Source: a virus
Virus record (IMG/VR): IMGVR_UViG_3300009159_000082
Span: 1 to 57,572 of that record
Reading direction: 5' to 3' (one strand)
Length of the DNA stretch: 57,572 nt
Shown: positions 33,595-43,700 of the stretch, one piece after another
How positions within the stretch are numbered: position 1 is the first letter of the stretch
How the letters are laid out: every line of letters begins with the position of its first letter
Translations under genes and position numbers: made by a program
Notes under the pieces: generated by a model
What the model saw: only the letters and a program-made list of their open reading frames with translations
Database searches by the model: none
What the model was told of the DNA's origin: nothing

Positions 33595-34791
33595 ATGTCA
33601 CAAGCGTTATTAGAAAGCCGTTGGGGCGAGACAAAAGATGCGTTGCTAGAAGGCCTAGGTGGCTCAAAGCGTAGCTCAATGTCTGTAATCCTAGAAAACA
33701 CCCGTAAGTATTTGAAAGAAAATGCGTCAACGGGTTCAACAGCGTCAGGCAACATTGCTACATTAAACCGTGTAATTCTGCCAGTTATCCGACGTGTAAT
33801 GCCAACCGTTATCGCTAACGAGTTGGTTGGTGTACAACCAATGACTGGCCCTGTTTCACAGATCCATACATTACGTGTACGCTATGCTCAGTCATTGACT
33901 GACAACAGTTTAGCTGCAACAAGCGTAACAGCTGGTCAAGAAGCTTTAAGCCCATTCACCATTGCTACAGCATACTCAACAGTTCCACAAGGTACTACTA
34001 CTGCTACCGCTTATACCGGTAACAATACAGCTACTATGGAAGGTACTGGCGGTAAGCAAATCAGTATCCAAATCTTGAAACAAGCTGTCGAAGCAAAGAC
34101 ACGTAAGTTACAAGCCCGTTGGACATTTGAATCAGCACAAGACGCACAAGCTATGCATGGTATTGACGTTGAAGCAGAAATTATGGCTGCTTTGGCCCAA
34201 GAAATCACAGCTGAAATCGATCAAGAGATTCTCTTATCATTAAGCAGTCTGGCTGCTACAGAGTACACATACAACCAAGCTACAGTATCAGGTACTGCTA
34301 CATTCGTTGGTGATGAACATGCTGCACTAGCTGTTCTGATCAATAGAGTTGCTAACTTGATCGCCCAACGCACACGTCGTGGCGCTGGTAACTGGGCCGT
34401 TGTTTCAAGTGCTGCTTTAACAGTACTACAATCTGCAACAACATCAGCTTTTGCTCGTACAACAGAAGGAACATTTGAAGCTCCTACAAACACTAAGTTT
34501 GTTGGTACATTAAATGGTTCATTACGTGTATTCGTAAACAGCTATGCTCCAGATACACAATCAGTATTGGTTGGTTACAAAGGTTCGTCAGAGGCGGATG
34601 CCGCTGCGTTCTATTGCCCATACATTCCGCTGATGTCATCTGGCGTTGTGTTGGATCCAAGCACATTCGAACCAGTCGTATCATTTATGACAAGGTACGG
34701 GTTTGTCGAGCTCACTAATACTGCCAGCAGTTTTGGAAATGCCGCCGACTACGTTGGCGAGATAGCCGTTCAAAACTTGTCGTTCAGTTAA
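33595..34791 (+). CDS. 23: Major capsid protein gp23
   Basis: The 398-residue protein has the gp23 hallmarks: VILPVIRRVMPTVIANELVGVQPM, IHTLRVRYA, LQARWTFESAQDAQAMHGIDVEAEIMAALAQEI and VGYKGSSEADAAAFYCPYIPLMSSG. The likely gp21 cleavage site is after L-K-E42, giving a mature protein of about 356 residues. It is shorter than T4 gp23 (521 aa), without the inserted T4 domain. The start has a strong AAGGAG at suitable spacing, and the gene is followed by a terminator. Confidence 0.96.
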   Translation: MSQALLESRWGETKDALLEGLGGSKRSSMSVILENTRKYLKENASTGSTASGNIATLNRVILPVIRRVMPTVIANELVGVQPMTGPVSQIHTLRVRYAQSLTDNSLAATSVTAGQEALSPFTIATAYSTVPQGTTTATAYTGNNTATMEGTGGKQISIQILKQAVEAKTRKLQARWTFESAQDAQAMHGIDVEAEIMAALAQEITAEIDQEILLSLSSLAATEYTYNQATVSGTATFVGDEHAALAVLINRVANLIAQRTRRGAGNWAVVSSAALTVLQSATTSAFARTTEGTFEAPTNTKFVGTLNGSLRVFVNSYAPDTQSVLVGYKGSSEADAAAFYCPYIPLMSSGVVLDPSTFEPVVSFMTRYGFVELTNTASSFGNAADYVGEIAVQNLSFS

Positions 34792-34834
34792 TACAAACGC
34801 AATACAAACAACTCAGGGATGGGAAGTTTCAGGA

Positions 34835-34856
34835 AAGCACCGCAAGGTGCTTTTTT
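34835..34856 (+). terminator. Rho-independent terminator after gp23
   Basis: AAGCACC/GGTGCTT (34835-34841 with 34846-34852) closes a GCAA tetraloop and runs into six T (34851-34856). It ends the head operon. Confidence 0.92.
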
Positions 34857-34905
34857 GTTGACTTTTATTTGTACCTATGTTATTGTAGTAACGCAGCAGA
34901 TTACA

Positions 34906-34913
34906 TAAATAAA
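34906..34913 (+). promoter_or_regulatory. Late-promoter-like motif before the GIY-YIG gene
   Basis: TAAATAAA is followed by three bases and the ATG at 34917. It may give a nearly leaderless transcript. Confidence 0.4.
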
Positions 34914-34916
34914 CAT

Positions 34917-35708
34917 ATGAAACATTTTATATATAAAACAATCCATAAAAATGGAAAATATTACATTGGTAGGCATAGCACTGACAATATAGATGACGGT
35001 TATATTGGATCTGGCAAATGGCCTTTATCTATCAAAGATAAATCTACACTTACAAGAGAAATACTTGAGTATGCTGAATCTTTTGCTGAAGTTAAAGAAT
35101 TAGAAAGAAAATATCTAGCAGAAAATTTTGGTAAACCTAATTGTATGAATCGTACACCTGATCCTATTGGATTTGATACTGATAATAACCCAATGAAAAA
35201 CCCTGAAATTGTAGACAAATTTAAGGGTGAAAATCATTGGTCTCATAAACGGCCAGATGAATTTCATAAAGTATTTTCAGAAATACAAAATAGTTTAGTA
35301 GATTCAGGTGACCATATTTTTAAACGAGATAACCCAAACAAAGATGGACAAAATGCCAAAGCAGCTATGGCTAGTGGTAATCATATATGGCTCAAAAATA
35401 ATCCAAGTACTCGTCGTTCTAAAGAAGGAATTCATCAATGGCAAAACGGTAATGCGCCTAATGCTGGTGGTAAACTAAACAAACGACTTATTGAGGAAGG
35501 GCGTCATAACTTTTTAGGTCCGGAACTAAACAATAAACGCATCGCAGAAGGCACACACAACTTTGTGGGTAGCGCAGGTAACTTAGCGAGATTAGCTAAT
35601 GGCACACATCCAAGTCAGATGAAAAAGACTTGCGAGCATTGCGGAAAGACCTCAAGTGTGAGTATGTACGCTCGTTGGCACGGTGATAACTGTGGTCATA
35701 ATAAATAA
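34917..35708 (+). CDS. GIY-YIG homing-type endonuclease (Seg-like)
   Basis: The ATG at 34917 is chosen over an upstream in-frame codon because the protein then begins MKHFIYKTIHKNGKYYIGRH, a standard GIY-YIG start; this gives 263 residues. REILEYAESFAEVKELE includes the usual helix and a candidate catalytic Glu. From about residue 100 come repeated short units of the form G-x-H-x-(F/W) spaced 14-20 residues apart (SGDHIFK, SGNHIWL, EGIHQW, EGRHNF, EGTHNF, NGTHPS), as in DNA-binding tails of free-standing homing nucleases. The end is a CEHCG...C zinc-finger-like motif. It sits after gp23, comparable to segD in T4, and probably spreads by cutting phages that lack it. Confidence 0.85.
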   Translation: MKHFIYKTIHKNGKYYIGRHSTDNIDDGYIGSGKWPLSIKDKSTLTREILEYAESFAEVKELERKYLAENFGKPNCMNRTPDPIGFDTDNNPMKNPEIVDKFKGENHWSHKRPDEFHKVFSEIQNSLVDSGDHIFKRDNPNKDGQNAKAAMASGNHIWLKNNPSTRRSKEGIHQWQNGNAPNAGGKLNKRLIEEGRHNFLGPELNNKRIAEGTHNFVGSAGNLARLANGTHPSQMKKTCEHCGKTSSVSMYARWHGDNCGHNK

Positions 35709-35742
35709 TCATAAATAATACTATCATCAAGGATAGTATTAT
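35702..35742 (+). promoter_or_regulatory. Doubled late motif and start-codon hairpin
   Basis: TAAATAAT occurs at 35702-35709 and 35712-35719. ATAATACTATC (35715-35725) pairs perfectly with GATAGTATTAT (35732-35742) around a 6-nt loop. The stem includes the first two bases of the ATG at 35741, and the AAGGA Shine-Dalgarno sequence is partly in the loop. Confidence 0.6.
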
Positions 35743-36421
35743 GCCAATATCAATCGGAGCAGGAGTAGCATTTGGAATAGGACCAGCTGGTACAACATTA
35801 GTTGGTGGCCCTCCGTACTCATATTCAGTTCAATATTTAGTAGTTGGTGCTGGTGGTGGTGGAACGAATGAACCAGGACCAGGTGGCGCAGGCGGGCAAG
35901 TTCTTAAAGGTAACGCAGTAGTTACACCTGGCACTAGTTATTCTGTTGTAGTAGGAGGGGGAAATTCAACTGTTTCTGTGTTGGAATTAACTGCGATTGC
36001 TGGTGGTGGGGTTGCTGGCGGCGCATCAACTAATTCTGGCGGTAATACTGGCGTAACAACAGATTTACCAATTGTTGGCACTAATCCCGGCGTTTTTTCT
36101 GGTGGTTCTTATTGGGTAGGTGGTAGCGGTGGCGGCGGTGGTGCATTGGATTCATACCAACAAGGCGGCGGCGGAGGATTAGGTGGCGGTGGTCATGGTG
36201 CGGGTGATATAAACACCGGCTCTGGAACTTATGCCACAGCAGGTACACCCAATACAGGTGGTGGTGGCGGTGGCGGTAATTATACTCCCCCTGCAGGCGG
36301 TGGTACGGGTGTTATTGCGTTTGCTTACGCAGGAAATGCCCGAGGTACAGGTGGAACAATTAGCACTTTAAATGGTTATACCGTACATATTTTCAATAGT
36401 TCTGGTACATTTTCACCATAA
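35741..36421 (+). CDS. Glycine-rich adhesin-like tail protein
   Basis: The 226-residue protein has the glycine-rich phage adhesin layout: YLVVGAGGGG, then long Gly runs broken by short hydrophobic groups (GGGVAGGAS, GGSGGGGGALDSY, GGGGNYTPPAGGG), then GVIAFAY and a final GYTVHIFNSSGTFSP. Such polyglycine sandwich domains form the receptor-binding tips of long tail fibres (gp38-like) or are free virion adhesins. It lies ahead of the fibre locus, with its own doubled late motif and hairpin leader. Confidence 0.75.
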   Translation: MPISIGAGVAFGIGPAGTTLVGGPPYSYSVQYLVVGAGGGGTNEPGPGGAGGQVLKGNAVVTPGTSYSVVVGGGNSTVSVLELTAIAGGGVAGGASTNSGGNTGVTTDLPIVGTNPGVFSGGSYWVGGSGGGGGALDSYQQGGGGGLGGGGHGAGDINTGSGTYATAGTPNTGGGGGGGNYTPPAGGGTGVIAFAYAGNARGTGGTISTLNGYTVHIFNSSGTFSP

Positions 36422-36423
36422 TT

Positions 36424-37575
36424 TTAAATCTTAAACAGCTTTAGATTATTGTGAATTTGTTCAAGTGGATCGTCCCAATTGCTGATTGTAGTCTGACGGA
36501 ATATTCTACATGATCCATACCACGGACTATCATTCCTGTCTAATAGCCAACGCCAATCTTGTCCAAATTTATTAAGCGGTAGCCAAAAAGGTCTGCCCAT
36601 AGCTCCTGCTAAATGCCCTACTGCGGTATCTACAGCTATTACAACATCAAGATGATGCATTAATCCTGCGGTATCATCCCAATTTCCAATACTAGCAGGA
36701 TACGCAGTAACTCCTGCGGCAACTAATTGTGCTTCTTCGTCTGCGCTACACTCTGCTTGTAGATTAAGCCACTCATAATCAGGATTTCTCTGAATTAATG
36801 CCAACATTTTTTCAAATGGCACTGATTTATGTTGATTAATCCAACTATCCTTACGGCCACTCCAACAAAATCCAACTCGTAACCGATTTTTTAAGCCTAA
36901 TCGTTTAGCCCAGGTCTGTACTGTGGCTTGACTGGGACTAAGATACTGTAGTTTATATGGCAAATTCTTATATGTAATACCTAAAAATCCCGGTATACTC
37001 ATAATTGGAGTCCAGTAATCAAACTCAGGGAGTAAATCTTCTGGGGCTACAATAGTCACAGCATTTATAAATGATGCCAAAAATAGCGGACGCAAATTGT
37101 TGTCCACGCTTAAATACACTTTTGCACCTGCATGAACAAGCTGTTCGGCAAAACGACAAAACTGTATGTTGTCGCCGTGGCCTTGTTCGCCTGTTACTAA
37201 TATGCTTTTGCCATTTAGATCCTGTCCTTCCCAGCGTGGTTTTTGAAATTGAGGTAATTTACCATCTAAATGTTCAAAACTCCAGCGTTTTTCATACTGT
37301 CGCCATCCACGCTCAAGATCTCCGGATAGCAAATATGCTACCGCGAGGTTAAATTGAGCAACGGTATCTTTTGGATCAATGGCAATTGCATTTAGCAAAA
37401 AGCCAATTGCCTGTTCAGGATAACCCATTTCACGTACTACGTTACCATAATTGTTATAGGCAGATCCCATCTTGGGATTTTTTATAAATGCTTGTGCGTA
37501 GCAAGCTAGTGCTTTTTCAGGTTCAGTTAATGAACGGAAATTATTGCCGTGGGCTAGGTATTCGTCAGGAGTCAT
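36424..37575 (-). CDS. TPR-domain glycosyltransferase (GT9-like)
   Basis: The first 105 residues form about three TPR units (ALACYAQAFIKNPKMGSAYNN, EQAIGFLLNAIAIDPKD, and AVAYLLSGDLERGWRQYEKRW). Then comes a bacterial-type region: SILVTGEQGHGDNIQFCRFAEQL, RVGFCWSGRKDSW and DVVIAVDTAVGHLAGAMGRPFWLPL. This fits heptosyltransferase-like (GT9) folds attached to TPRs. The enzyme probably transfers a sugar; acceptor and donor are unknown. The gene is on the opposite strand to the surrounding fibre genes and resembles cellular proteins, which suggests acquisition from a host. It could glycosylate fibre proteins or alter host surface sugars. Confidence 0.8.
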   Translation of the reverse strand: MTPDEYLAHGNNFRSLTEPEKALACYAQAFIKNPKMGSAYNNYGNVVREMGYPEQAIGFLLNAIAIDPKDTVAQFNLAVAYLLSGDLERGWRQYEKRWSFEHLDGKLPQFQKPRWEGQDLNGKSILVTGEQGHGDNIQFCRFAEQLVHAGAKVYLSVDNNLRPLFLASFINAVTIVAPEDLLPEFDYWTPIMSIPGFLGITYKNLPYKLQYLSPSQATVQTWAKRLGLKNRLRVGFCWSGRKDSWINQHKSVPFEKMLALIQRNPDYEWLNLQAECSADEEAQLVAAGVTAYPASIGNWDDTAGLMHHLDVVIAVDTAVGHLAGAMGRPFWLPLNKFGQDWRWLLDRNDSPWYGSCRIFRQTTISNWDDPLEQIHNNLKLFKI

Positions 37576-37578
37576 GTA

Positions 37579-37601
37579 GATATTTACTGTGATTTACTGT
37601 G
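37579..37601 (-). promoter_or_regulatory. Late motif with tandem 10-bp repeat before the TPR-glycosyltransferase
   Basis: The minus strand has TAAATATC (37586-37579) three bases before the ATG at 37575. ATTTACTGTG on the plus strand is tandemly repeated at 37582-37591 and 37592-37601. Confidence 0.45.
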
Positions 37602-37625
37602 CTGTTTAAAAAAGTTATGTTTCAA

Positions 37626-37652
37626 TAAATAATAGTAATGCAATGGTGCATT
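37626..37652 (+). promoter_or_regulatory. Late motif and leader hairpin of the 304-aa virion gene
   Basis: TAAATAAT (37626-37633) is followed by the stem AATGCA/TGCATT (37637-37642 with 37647-37652). Next come a GGGG/CCCC stem and, near the ATG at 37713, the Shine-Dalgarno AAAGGA (37701-37706). Confidence 0.6.
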
Positions 37653-37712
37653 TTATGGGGTTTTATCCCCCCGTAGTAGAATAGAACCTACAACTAAAAC
37701 AAAGGAAATTCA

Positions 37713-38627
37713 ATGGGTCGTGCTCTAAAAATTCAAAAACAAGGTTATGCTGCCACTCCAGGCGATGCAGTTAACGCAGGTTATCCGCAGATTGGTACAC
37801 TAGACAATGCTGTTACTCCAACGGGATTAACAGACAGTAATTACTACGGTATTGTTGGTGGTAACGTACAAAATTCACAAACAGGTTGGAACAATGGTAA
37901 TGCTACAATGGCCGGCGGTTCGGCTACATTCCCTGTAGTTACAGTTTCAGCTAATATTGATGGTACACAAAACGAAGCAGCATTTATTACACGCCAAAAA
38001 GGCGCTAGTAAATTCTTAGTTACTGGTGTGACATCAGGTGAGACTGGTGTTGCTTATCTAGCTAACGTGGCAAATGGTGCGTTAACAGTTAATCAAATGA
38101 GTGTTGGTGTTAGTACTCCTGATGGTACTGGCAATGTTACCGTAACATATATGTCGCGTATCAACAACAAATATGGTGTTGGATTTAGCACAGCGGCACA
38201 AGTTGCCAATGTTATTGTTAATAACAATGCTACACAGTATTTCTTAAACTTCTTTGATCCAGCCGGTAATATTACGCTAGGAACTACAACAGTTACTGGC
38301 AATGCAGGTACATTTAGTACTGTTGCTACTACTATTTTAGCAAACGCTCCGATTATTGTTTCTGGTACATTAACTGGTAACGCTAATATTGCTGGATACG
38401 CAGATCCCTCTACATATTATGTTACAACAACTAACGGTACATCAACATTTACATTGTCTACTACTGTAGGCGGAGCAAATATTGTTACTACTGCGGGAAA
38501 TACACGTGGATTAACATTTACCGTAGGAAGTCTTCCTATTTCTGTAGTTAAATCTGGTGCTGACGCAGTTACATTTACTGGTAGTGTTGGTAATATTACA
38601 ATGGCTAAAGTGCCAAGTAATCCGTAA
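37713..38627 (+). CDS. Virion structural protein (304 aa)
   Basis: The protein begins MGRALKIQKQGYAATPGDAVNAGYPQIG, followed by YYGIVGGNVQNSQTG. From memory this N-terminal pattern recurs in virion proteins of aquatic T4-like phages, where it lacks a known function. The rest is Thr/Gly/Asn-rich beta sequence with FITRQKGASKFLVTG in the middle. The strong late leader with hairpin and the terminator behind it suggest a highly expressed single-gene unit, such as a capsid decoration or fibre-associated protein. Neither role is proven. Confidence 0.7.
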   Translation: MGRALKIQKQGYAATPGDAVNAGYPQIGTLDNAVTPTGLTDSNYYGIVGGNVQNSQTGWNNGNATMAGGSATFPVVTVSANIDGTQNEAAFITRQKGASKFLVTGVTSGETGVAYLANVANGALTVNQMSVGVSTPDGTGNVTVTYMSRINNKYGVGFSTAAQVANVIVNNNATQYFLNFFDPAGNITLGTTTVTGNAGTFSTVATTILANAPIIVSGTLTGNANIAGYADPSTYYVTTTNGTSTFTLSTTVGGANIVTTAGNTRGLTFTVGSLPISVVKSGADAVTFTGSVGNITMAKVPSNP

Positions 38628-38686
38628 TATTATAACAGCTGAGTCCTACGTAGATGCAGCATTTTTCTTGAACTATGTTTAAGTTT

Positions 38687-38714
38687 AATCCCCTCGTAAA
38701 ACAGGGGATTTTTT
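38687..38714 (+). terminator. Rho-independent terminator after the 304-aa gene
   Basis: AATCCCCT/AGGGGATT (38687-38694 with 38703-38710) with an 8-nt loop runs into T residues to 38714. Confidence 0.9.
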
Positions 38715-38740
38715 ATGATCCATCCATTCAAATATCAGCA

Positions 38741-38748
38741 TAAATAAT
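38741..38748 (+). promoter_or_regulatory. Late-promoter motif of the fibre operon
   Basis: TAAATAAT lies 17 bases before the ATG at 38766, with an AAGG Shine-Dalgarno remnant between. Confidence 0.6.
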
Positions 38749-38765
38749 AAAAAGGATTCGGACTA

Positions 38766-40406
38766 ATGGCTTCGGTTAAAAATATCAATACTGATTATAC
38801 GTTAAATGTAGGAACTCCTGCAGGCAATGGCGTTCTTACAATTAATGCTCAGACAGTTTTTACAGGTAATGTAACTTATAATGTTCCTTCGATTACAACA
38901 AGCCCTTTCTTAACAGTAGCCGCCAATAATACGGGCGCAATTACTGACATGGGATTACTAGGACAAACAGGTGCTAATACATTTGCTGGACTACGATTTG
39001 ATGTAGCGTCCAACGCTTGGCAAACTAGTAATAATGTTAGTTCTAATGGTGCTCCAATTACCGCTTATGCTAATATCAACAATCCTGCCGAACCAAATTC
39101 ATCAGTACAATTTAACGATAGTGGAAAATTTGGTGGTAGTGCAAATTTAACATTTAACCCAAGTTCAGGTTTATTGGCATTAGCTGGAAATATTAGTGTT
39201 TCTGGTAATCTAACAGCACAGAATATCAACGCTAATATAAATATCACTTCTGCCAGCTCTAACATAATTTATGTAGCAAAAAATGGAAATGATAACAATT
39301 CGGGTGGACTAACTTCTCCATTATTAACAATTGAGGCTGCTATGACATTAGCAACCGGATTGGGGGGAAATGTATCTGTTAACGTTGCTCCTGGTACATA
39401 TATTGAAGATATGCCTATTACTATTCCTCCCAATACGGCATTAATGGGTGATAATTTAAGAAATGTATTCATAAAGCCAACTGTAGCAAGCAGTGATATG
39501 TTTTACATGTCCGGAGGATCTTATGTATGGGGTGTAACAGTAAGAGATTATACAGGCAAAGCATTTAGCTACGATCCAAGTACTATAACTACTGCTTTTG
39601 TCAGTCCATATATACAAAATCTGACCTCAAGTACAACAACAGGAACTGCTGTGTATGTTGATGGTAGTGTATGTACTGGAACTAAAGCAATGATTGTAGG
39701 TTTCTTTACTATTATTAATAGAGGTGGGATAGGTATACATCTTGTAAATTCGGCATATAGTCAATCAGTTAACATTTATACAATTGCATGTGCCATTGGA
39801 GTTAAAGTTGAATCAGGATCATTCATTACTCTTAACGGATCAGATTGTTCTATTGGAAATTATGGATTGGTGGCAGAAGGTATTGGTCCACTGCAAACTT
39901 CTGGAACTATTGTAAGTCAATTTCAAGGAAGTTTTGTAATTGATAATTTATCCAATGGCCAACCTCATGTTAATACTGTTGTAGTAATAGACGGAGATCC
40001 AGAATTTTATACTATTGACACAATATTACCTAATGTTCCAGCAGTTGGTAGTAGTACAGTTTTGGTACAGCAAATATATTTAGGAAATGCTGCTCCAGGC
40101 ACAACACTCTCACTATACACTCGCAGCAGTATTATTGCATCGGCTCATACGTTTGAGTATGTGGGTGCAGGAACAAATCCTGCTACCGCATTGCCCCAAT
40201 ACGGAGGAATTCCAATTGAAGCCAACGAAGTGGTACAAACTGGTGGCGGAGTTGTAACCTATACAAGTACAGATCAAAAGGGTAATTTTAAGGTAGGCGA
40301 CGGATTTATTGTTAATCAAGCGACTGCAACTATTACAGGTGATGCTTTTTATAAAAGTTTATTTGCTCAAATGACACCGTACATTTTAGCTATATCAGGC
40401 GATTAA
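38766..40406 (+). CDS. Tail-fibre/spike protein with beta-helix domain (546 aa)
   Basis: The first 150 residues are beta-rich fibre sequence with PNSSVQFNDSGKFGGSANLTF, a module seen in the larger fibres of this locus. From about residue 165 a right-handed beta-helix begins: SNIIYVAKNGNDNNSGGLTSPLLTIEAAM is the usual entry motif of pectate-lyase-like phage proteins, followed by VNVAPGTYIEDMPITIPPNTALMGD. Such domains bind or cleave polysaccharides; no catalytic residues can be named here. It opens the fibre operon. Confidence 0.75.
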   Translation: MASVKNINTDYTLNVGTPAGNGVLTINAQTVFTGNVTYNVPSITTSPFLTVAANNTGAITDMGLLGQTGANTFAGLRFDVASNAWQTSNNVSSNGAPITAYANINNPAEPNSSVQFNDSGKFGGSANLTFNPSSGLLALAGNISVSGNLTAQNINANINITSASSNIIYVAKNGNDNNSGGLTSPLLTIEAAMTLATGLGGNVSVNVAPGTYIEDMPITIPPNTALMGDNLRNVFIKPTVASSDMFYMSGGSYVWGVTVRDYTGKAFSYDPSTITTAFVSPYIQNLTSSTTTGTAVYVDGSVCTGTKAMIVGFFTIINRGGIGIHLVNSAYSQSVNIYTIACAIGVKVESGSFITLNGSDCSIGNYGLVAEGIGPLQTSGTIVSQFQGSFVIDNLSNGQPHVNTVVVIDGDPEFYTIDTILPNVPAVGSSTVLVQQIYLGNAAPGTTLSLYTRSSIIASAHTFEYVGAGTNPATALPQYGGIPIEANEVVQTGGGVVTYTSTDQKGNFKVGDGFIVNQATATITGDAFYKSLFAQMTPYILAISGD

Positions 40407-40428
40407 TTAGTAAAAAAAAGGAAAAACT

Positions 40429-40761
40429 ATGTCGGGCGCATTAAATTTATTTAGAACAACTTTAGTAGATATTACTACTACTACGACAACCGTGTATACT
40501 CCTCCGTTAGGATATGCTACAGTGGTGTTATTAGCACAGATTAGTAATACCGGTGTTGACACTATTCAAGTTTCTGCCAGTATACTTAGATCAAGTGTGT
40601 CTACGTCATTGATCAACAACTATAGTGTTCCGACAGATGATGCAGCAAGTATTCTTACAGGTAGGTTGATTTTACAATACGGGGACGAATTACAACTTTC
40701 AGCAAGCGACGATACTAGTGGACAATTAGTTTTGAGTTACCTAGAAACATTAACAGGCTAA
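40429..40761 (+). CDS. Small beta-rich tail-fibre-associated protein (110 aa)
   Basis: The protein (LFRTTLVDITTTTTTVYTPP, YATVVLLAQISNTG, YGDELQLSASDDTSGQLVLSYLETL) is predicted to be an all-beta sandwich. Short proteins of this type often sit beside fibre genes and form collars or trimer caps. It has a good Shine-Dalgarno (AAAGGA) and lies one base before the next gene. No specific family was recognised. Confidence 0.7.
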   Translation: MSGALNLFRTTLVDITTTTTTVYTPPLGYATVVLLAQISNTGVDTIQVSASILRSSVSTSLINNYSVPTDDAASILTGRLILQYGDELQLSASDDTSGQLVLSYLETLTG

Positions 40762-40762
40762 T

Positions 40763-43700
40763 ATGTCAATAAACACAACAAAACTGCTAAGTGGGCGGTC
40801 GCCCGTAGTACCTTACGCTAATCTTGACTCATCTAGATACGAATTCTTATCATTGGGGCAAGCAGAACCCAGTTTAGGTGCTGGTGCCAATAGTAGTATT
40901 TTAACAATATCAACTAATAACACAAGAGTTTGGTCAAACTCGTTGACTTTATCAACAGTTACCGCTACTGGCAATATTTCTGCCGATTATTTTTTAGGTA
41001 ACGGATCACAATTAACTGGTATTATTACTTCTGTTTCGAACGTAGTAAACGGTGGTAGTAATCTGGATATCGCCTCAGCTAATGCTAACGTAACAATATC
41101 TGTTAGTACCGTGGGTAATATCGCAGTATTTTCCATTAACGGTGTTAGTGTCCTAGGGACGATTACCAGCTCGGCTAATATATTAGGCGGTAATTTATTA
41201 ACAGGGGGGCGGTTGTCTGCAACCGGCAATATTACTGGTGGTAATATACTAACTCCTGGTTCAATATCGGCAACAGCTAATATAACTGGTGGCAATTTAT
41301 TAACAGCTGGATTAATTTCCGCCGCATCAACTATTTCCAGTTCGGCTAACATCGACGGTGGTAATGTATTAACTATTGGATTGGTATCGGCCACAGGTAA
41401 TGTAACTGGTGGTAATATTATAACGAACGGATTAGTCACCGCCACTGGTAATATTACTGGTAACTATTTTATTGGTAATGGTAGTCAATTAACCGGTATT
41501 GCAGCCGCATCGGTTTATGCTAATGCATTAATAGGAAACACATTAAGCGCAAATGTACTATATTCAAGTCTAGAATCAGTCGGCATTTTGGCAAATATAT
41601 CTGTAAGCGGAAATGCCAATATCGCCAATATTAGTATAGTGGATACAACATTTGCCAGTAATGGTAATTTAATATTATTTGCAGGTTCCGCTGGAATTGG
41701 TATTCCGGCGGGTAATACAGCACAACGTCCGTCGAGCCCCGCCATAGGGGTAACACGATTTAATACTATAATAAGCAGTATTGAAACTTGGGATGGTGCC
41801 AGCTGGGTAACAGGTGCCAACGTCATATCACCGGGAACTATTATAGATCAACAGATCACACCAGATGGTGTATCTGATTCATATTTGTTGGTGGAATCAT
41901 CAACCGCAGCAGGAATTTTAGTCGCAATCAATGGCGTAAATCAAGTACCTAACTTATCCTATACTGTTACGGGAAATTCGATTACATTCTCACAAATTCC
42001 AATGTCATCTGATATTATTGACATTAGATTTATTACATACCTTACTTCGATAAGTTCGCTATCTAATTCCTACGGTAATAGTTCAATAAACATTACTCCA
42101 TCGGGCAATATACAATTTACTACGGCAAATAGTTTGTTTGCCACAATGACCAGCAATTCATTTAATTTGCTAAATCCAGTAAGCACAACTGGTAATATTA
42201 CTGCACCTAATTTTATTGGTAATTTAATAGGAAATATTTCAGGAAATATTACTATACCCGGTTCTAATACGCAGGTATTGTATAATCTCAATGGTAATAT
42301 TGGAGCAGGCACGGGATTTACATTCGATTCTGCAGCGAATGCTCTGTTGGTAACTGGTAACATTACCGGCGGTAATTTAGTGACCCCTGGAGTAGTATCA
42401 GCTACCGGGTCAATTACTTCAGCCGCAAATATTACTGGTGGCAATTTAGCCACCGATGGTCTTATATCGGCCACAGGTAATATCATCGCTGGTAATATTA
42501 TAACTACCGGTATAATAAGTGCGGCTGGTAATGTTACCTACGGCAATATTTTTACAGGCGGGTTAATTTCTATAACTGGTAATGCTACAGTTGGTAATAT
42601 TACCACTGCTGGATTAGTGTCAGCTACGGGTAATGCTACAGTTGGTAATATTACAACTGCTGGGTTAATTACCGCCACCGGTAATGTTGCGGCAGGTAAT
42701 ATTGTATCTGCCGCAACTATAACGGCTGTTGGTAATATTACTGGTAATTATTTTATTGGTAACGGTAGCCAATTAACAGGTATCACTACAACTTATGGTA
42801 ATGCTAATGTAGCTAACTATTTGCCTACATTTAGCGGTAACCTAACTGCTGATAATATAAGTGTTACTGGCAATATCAGTGGTGTTCAATTTATTGGAGC
42901 AGGAAATACATTAAGCAATATACAAGGTGGTAATGTAAGTGGTACCGTATCTCGTGCTACTATAGCCGACACAGCCTATGCAGTTAGTGGTGCAAATGTC
43001 TCTGGCACTGTGGCTAATGCAACATATGCCGCATCCTCTGGTTTTTCGGGTACAGTAACAGAAAACGCCCAATCAAATATTACAAGCCTTGGTACACTCA
43101 CGAGTTTAAGTGTAACTGGAAACACACGCTCTGGCAATCTATTGACCAGCGGATTAATTAGTGCAACAGGGGCGGTAACCGGGTCAAGTCACCTAGGTGC
43201 GGTTGTATCGGCAAGTGGTAATATAATTGGTGGCAACTTAGTTACCGCCGGGCTAGTATCAGCTACCGGATCAATTACCGCAGCAGCAAATATCACCGGC
43301 GGCAATTTACTAACATCTGGTCTAATATCAGCAACAAGTACTATTACTAGTACTGCTAATATCATTGGCGGAAATATTGCCACAGCTGGATCATTAACCG
43401 CAACCGGCAATATTAGTGGTGGTAATTTACTAACTGCCGGTATTGTTTCATCTACCGGTAATATAACTGCTCCGTATTTTGTTGGAAATTTAATAGGAAA
43501 TATTTCGGGTAATTTAACAGTTCCCGGGGCAAATACACAGGTCATTTACAATAACAATGGACAAGCAAACGCAAGTGCCGGGCTTACCTTTGATTTTGCA
43601 TCAAATAGTTTAGTATCGACTGGTACTGTTACTGGTAGTAACTTATTAACTGGTGGTTACGCCAGTGCTGCTGGTAATGTCATTGGTAGTTACATAATTG

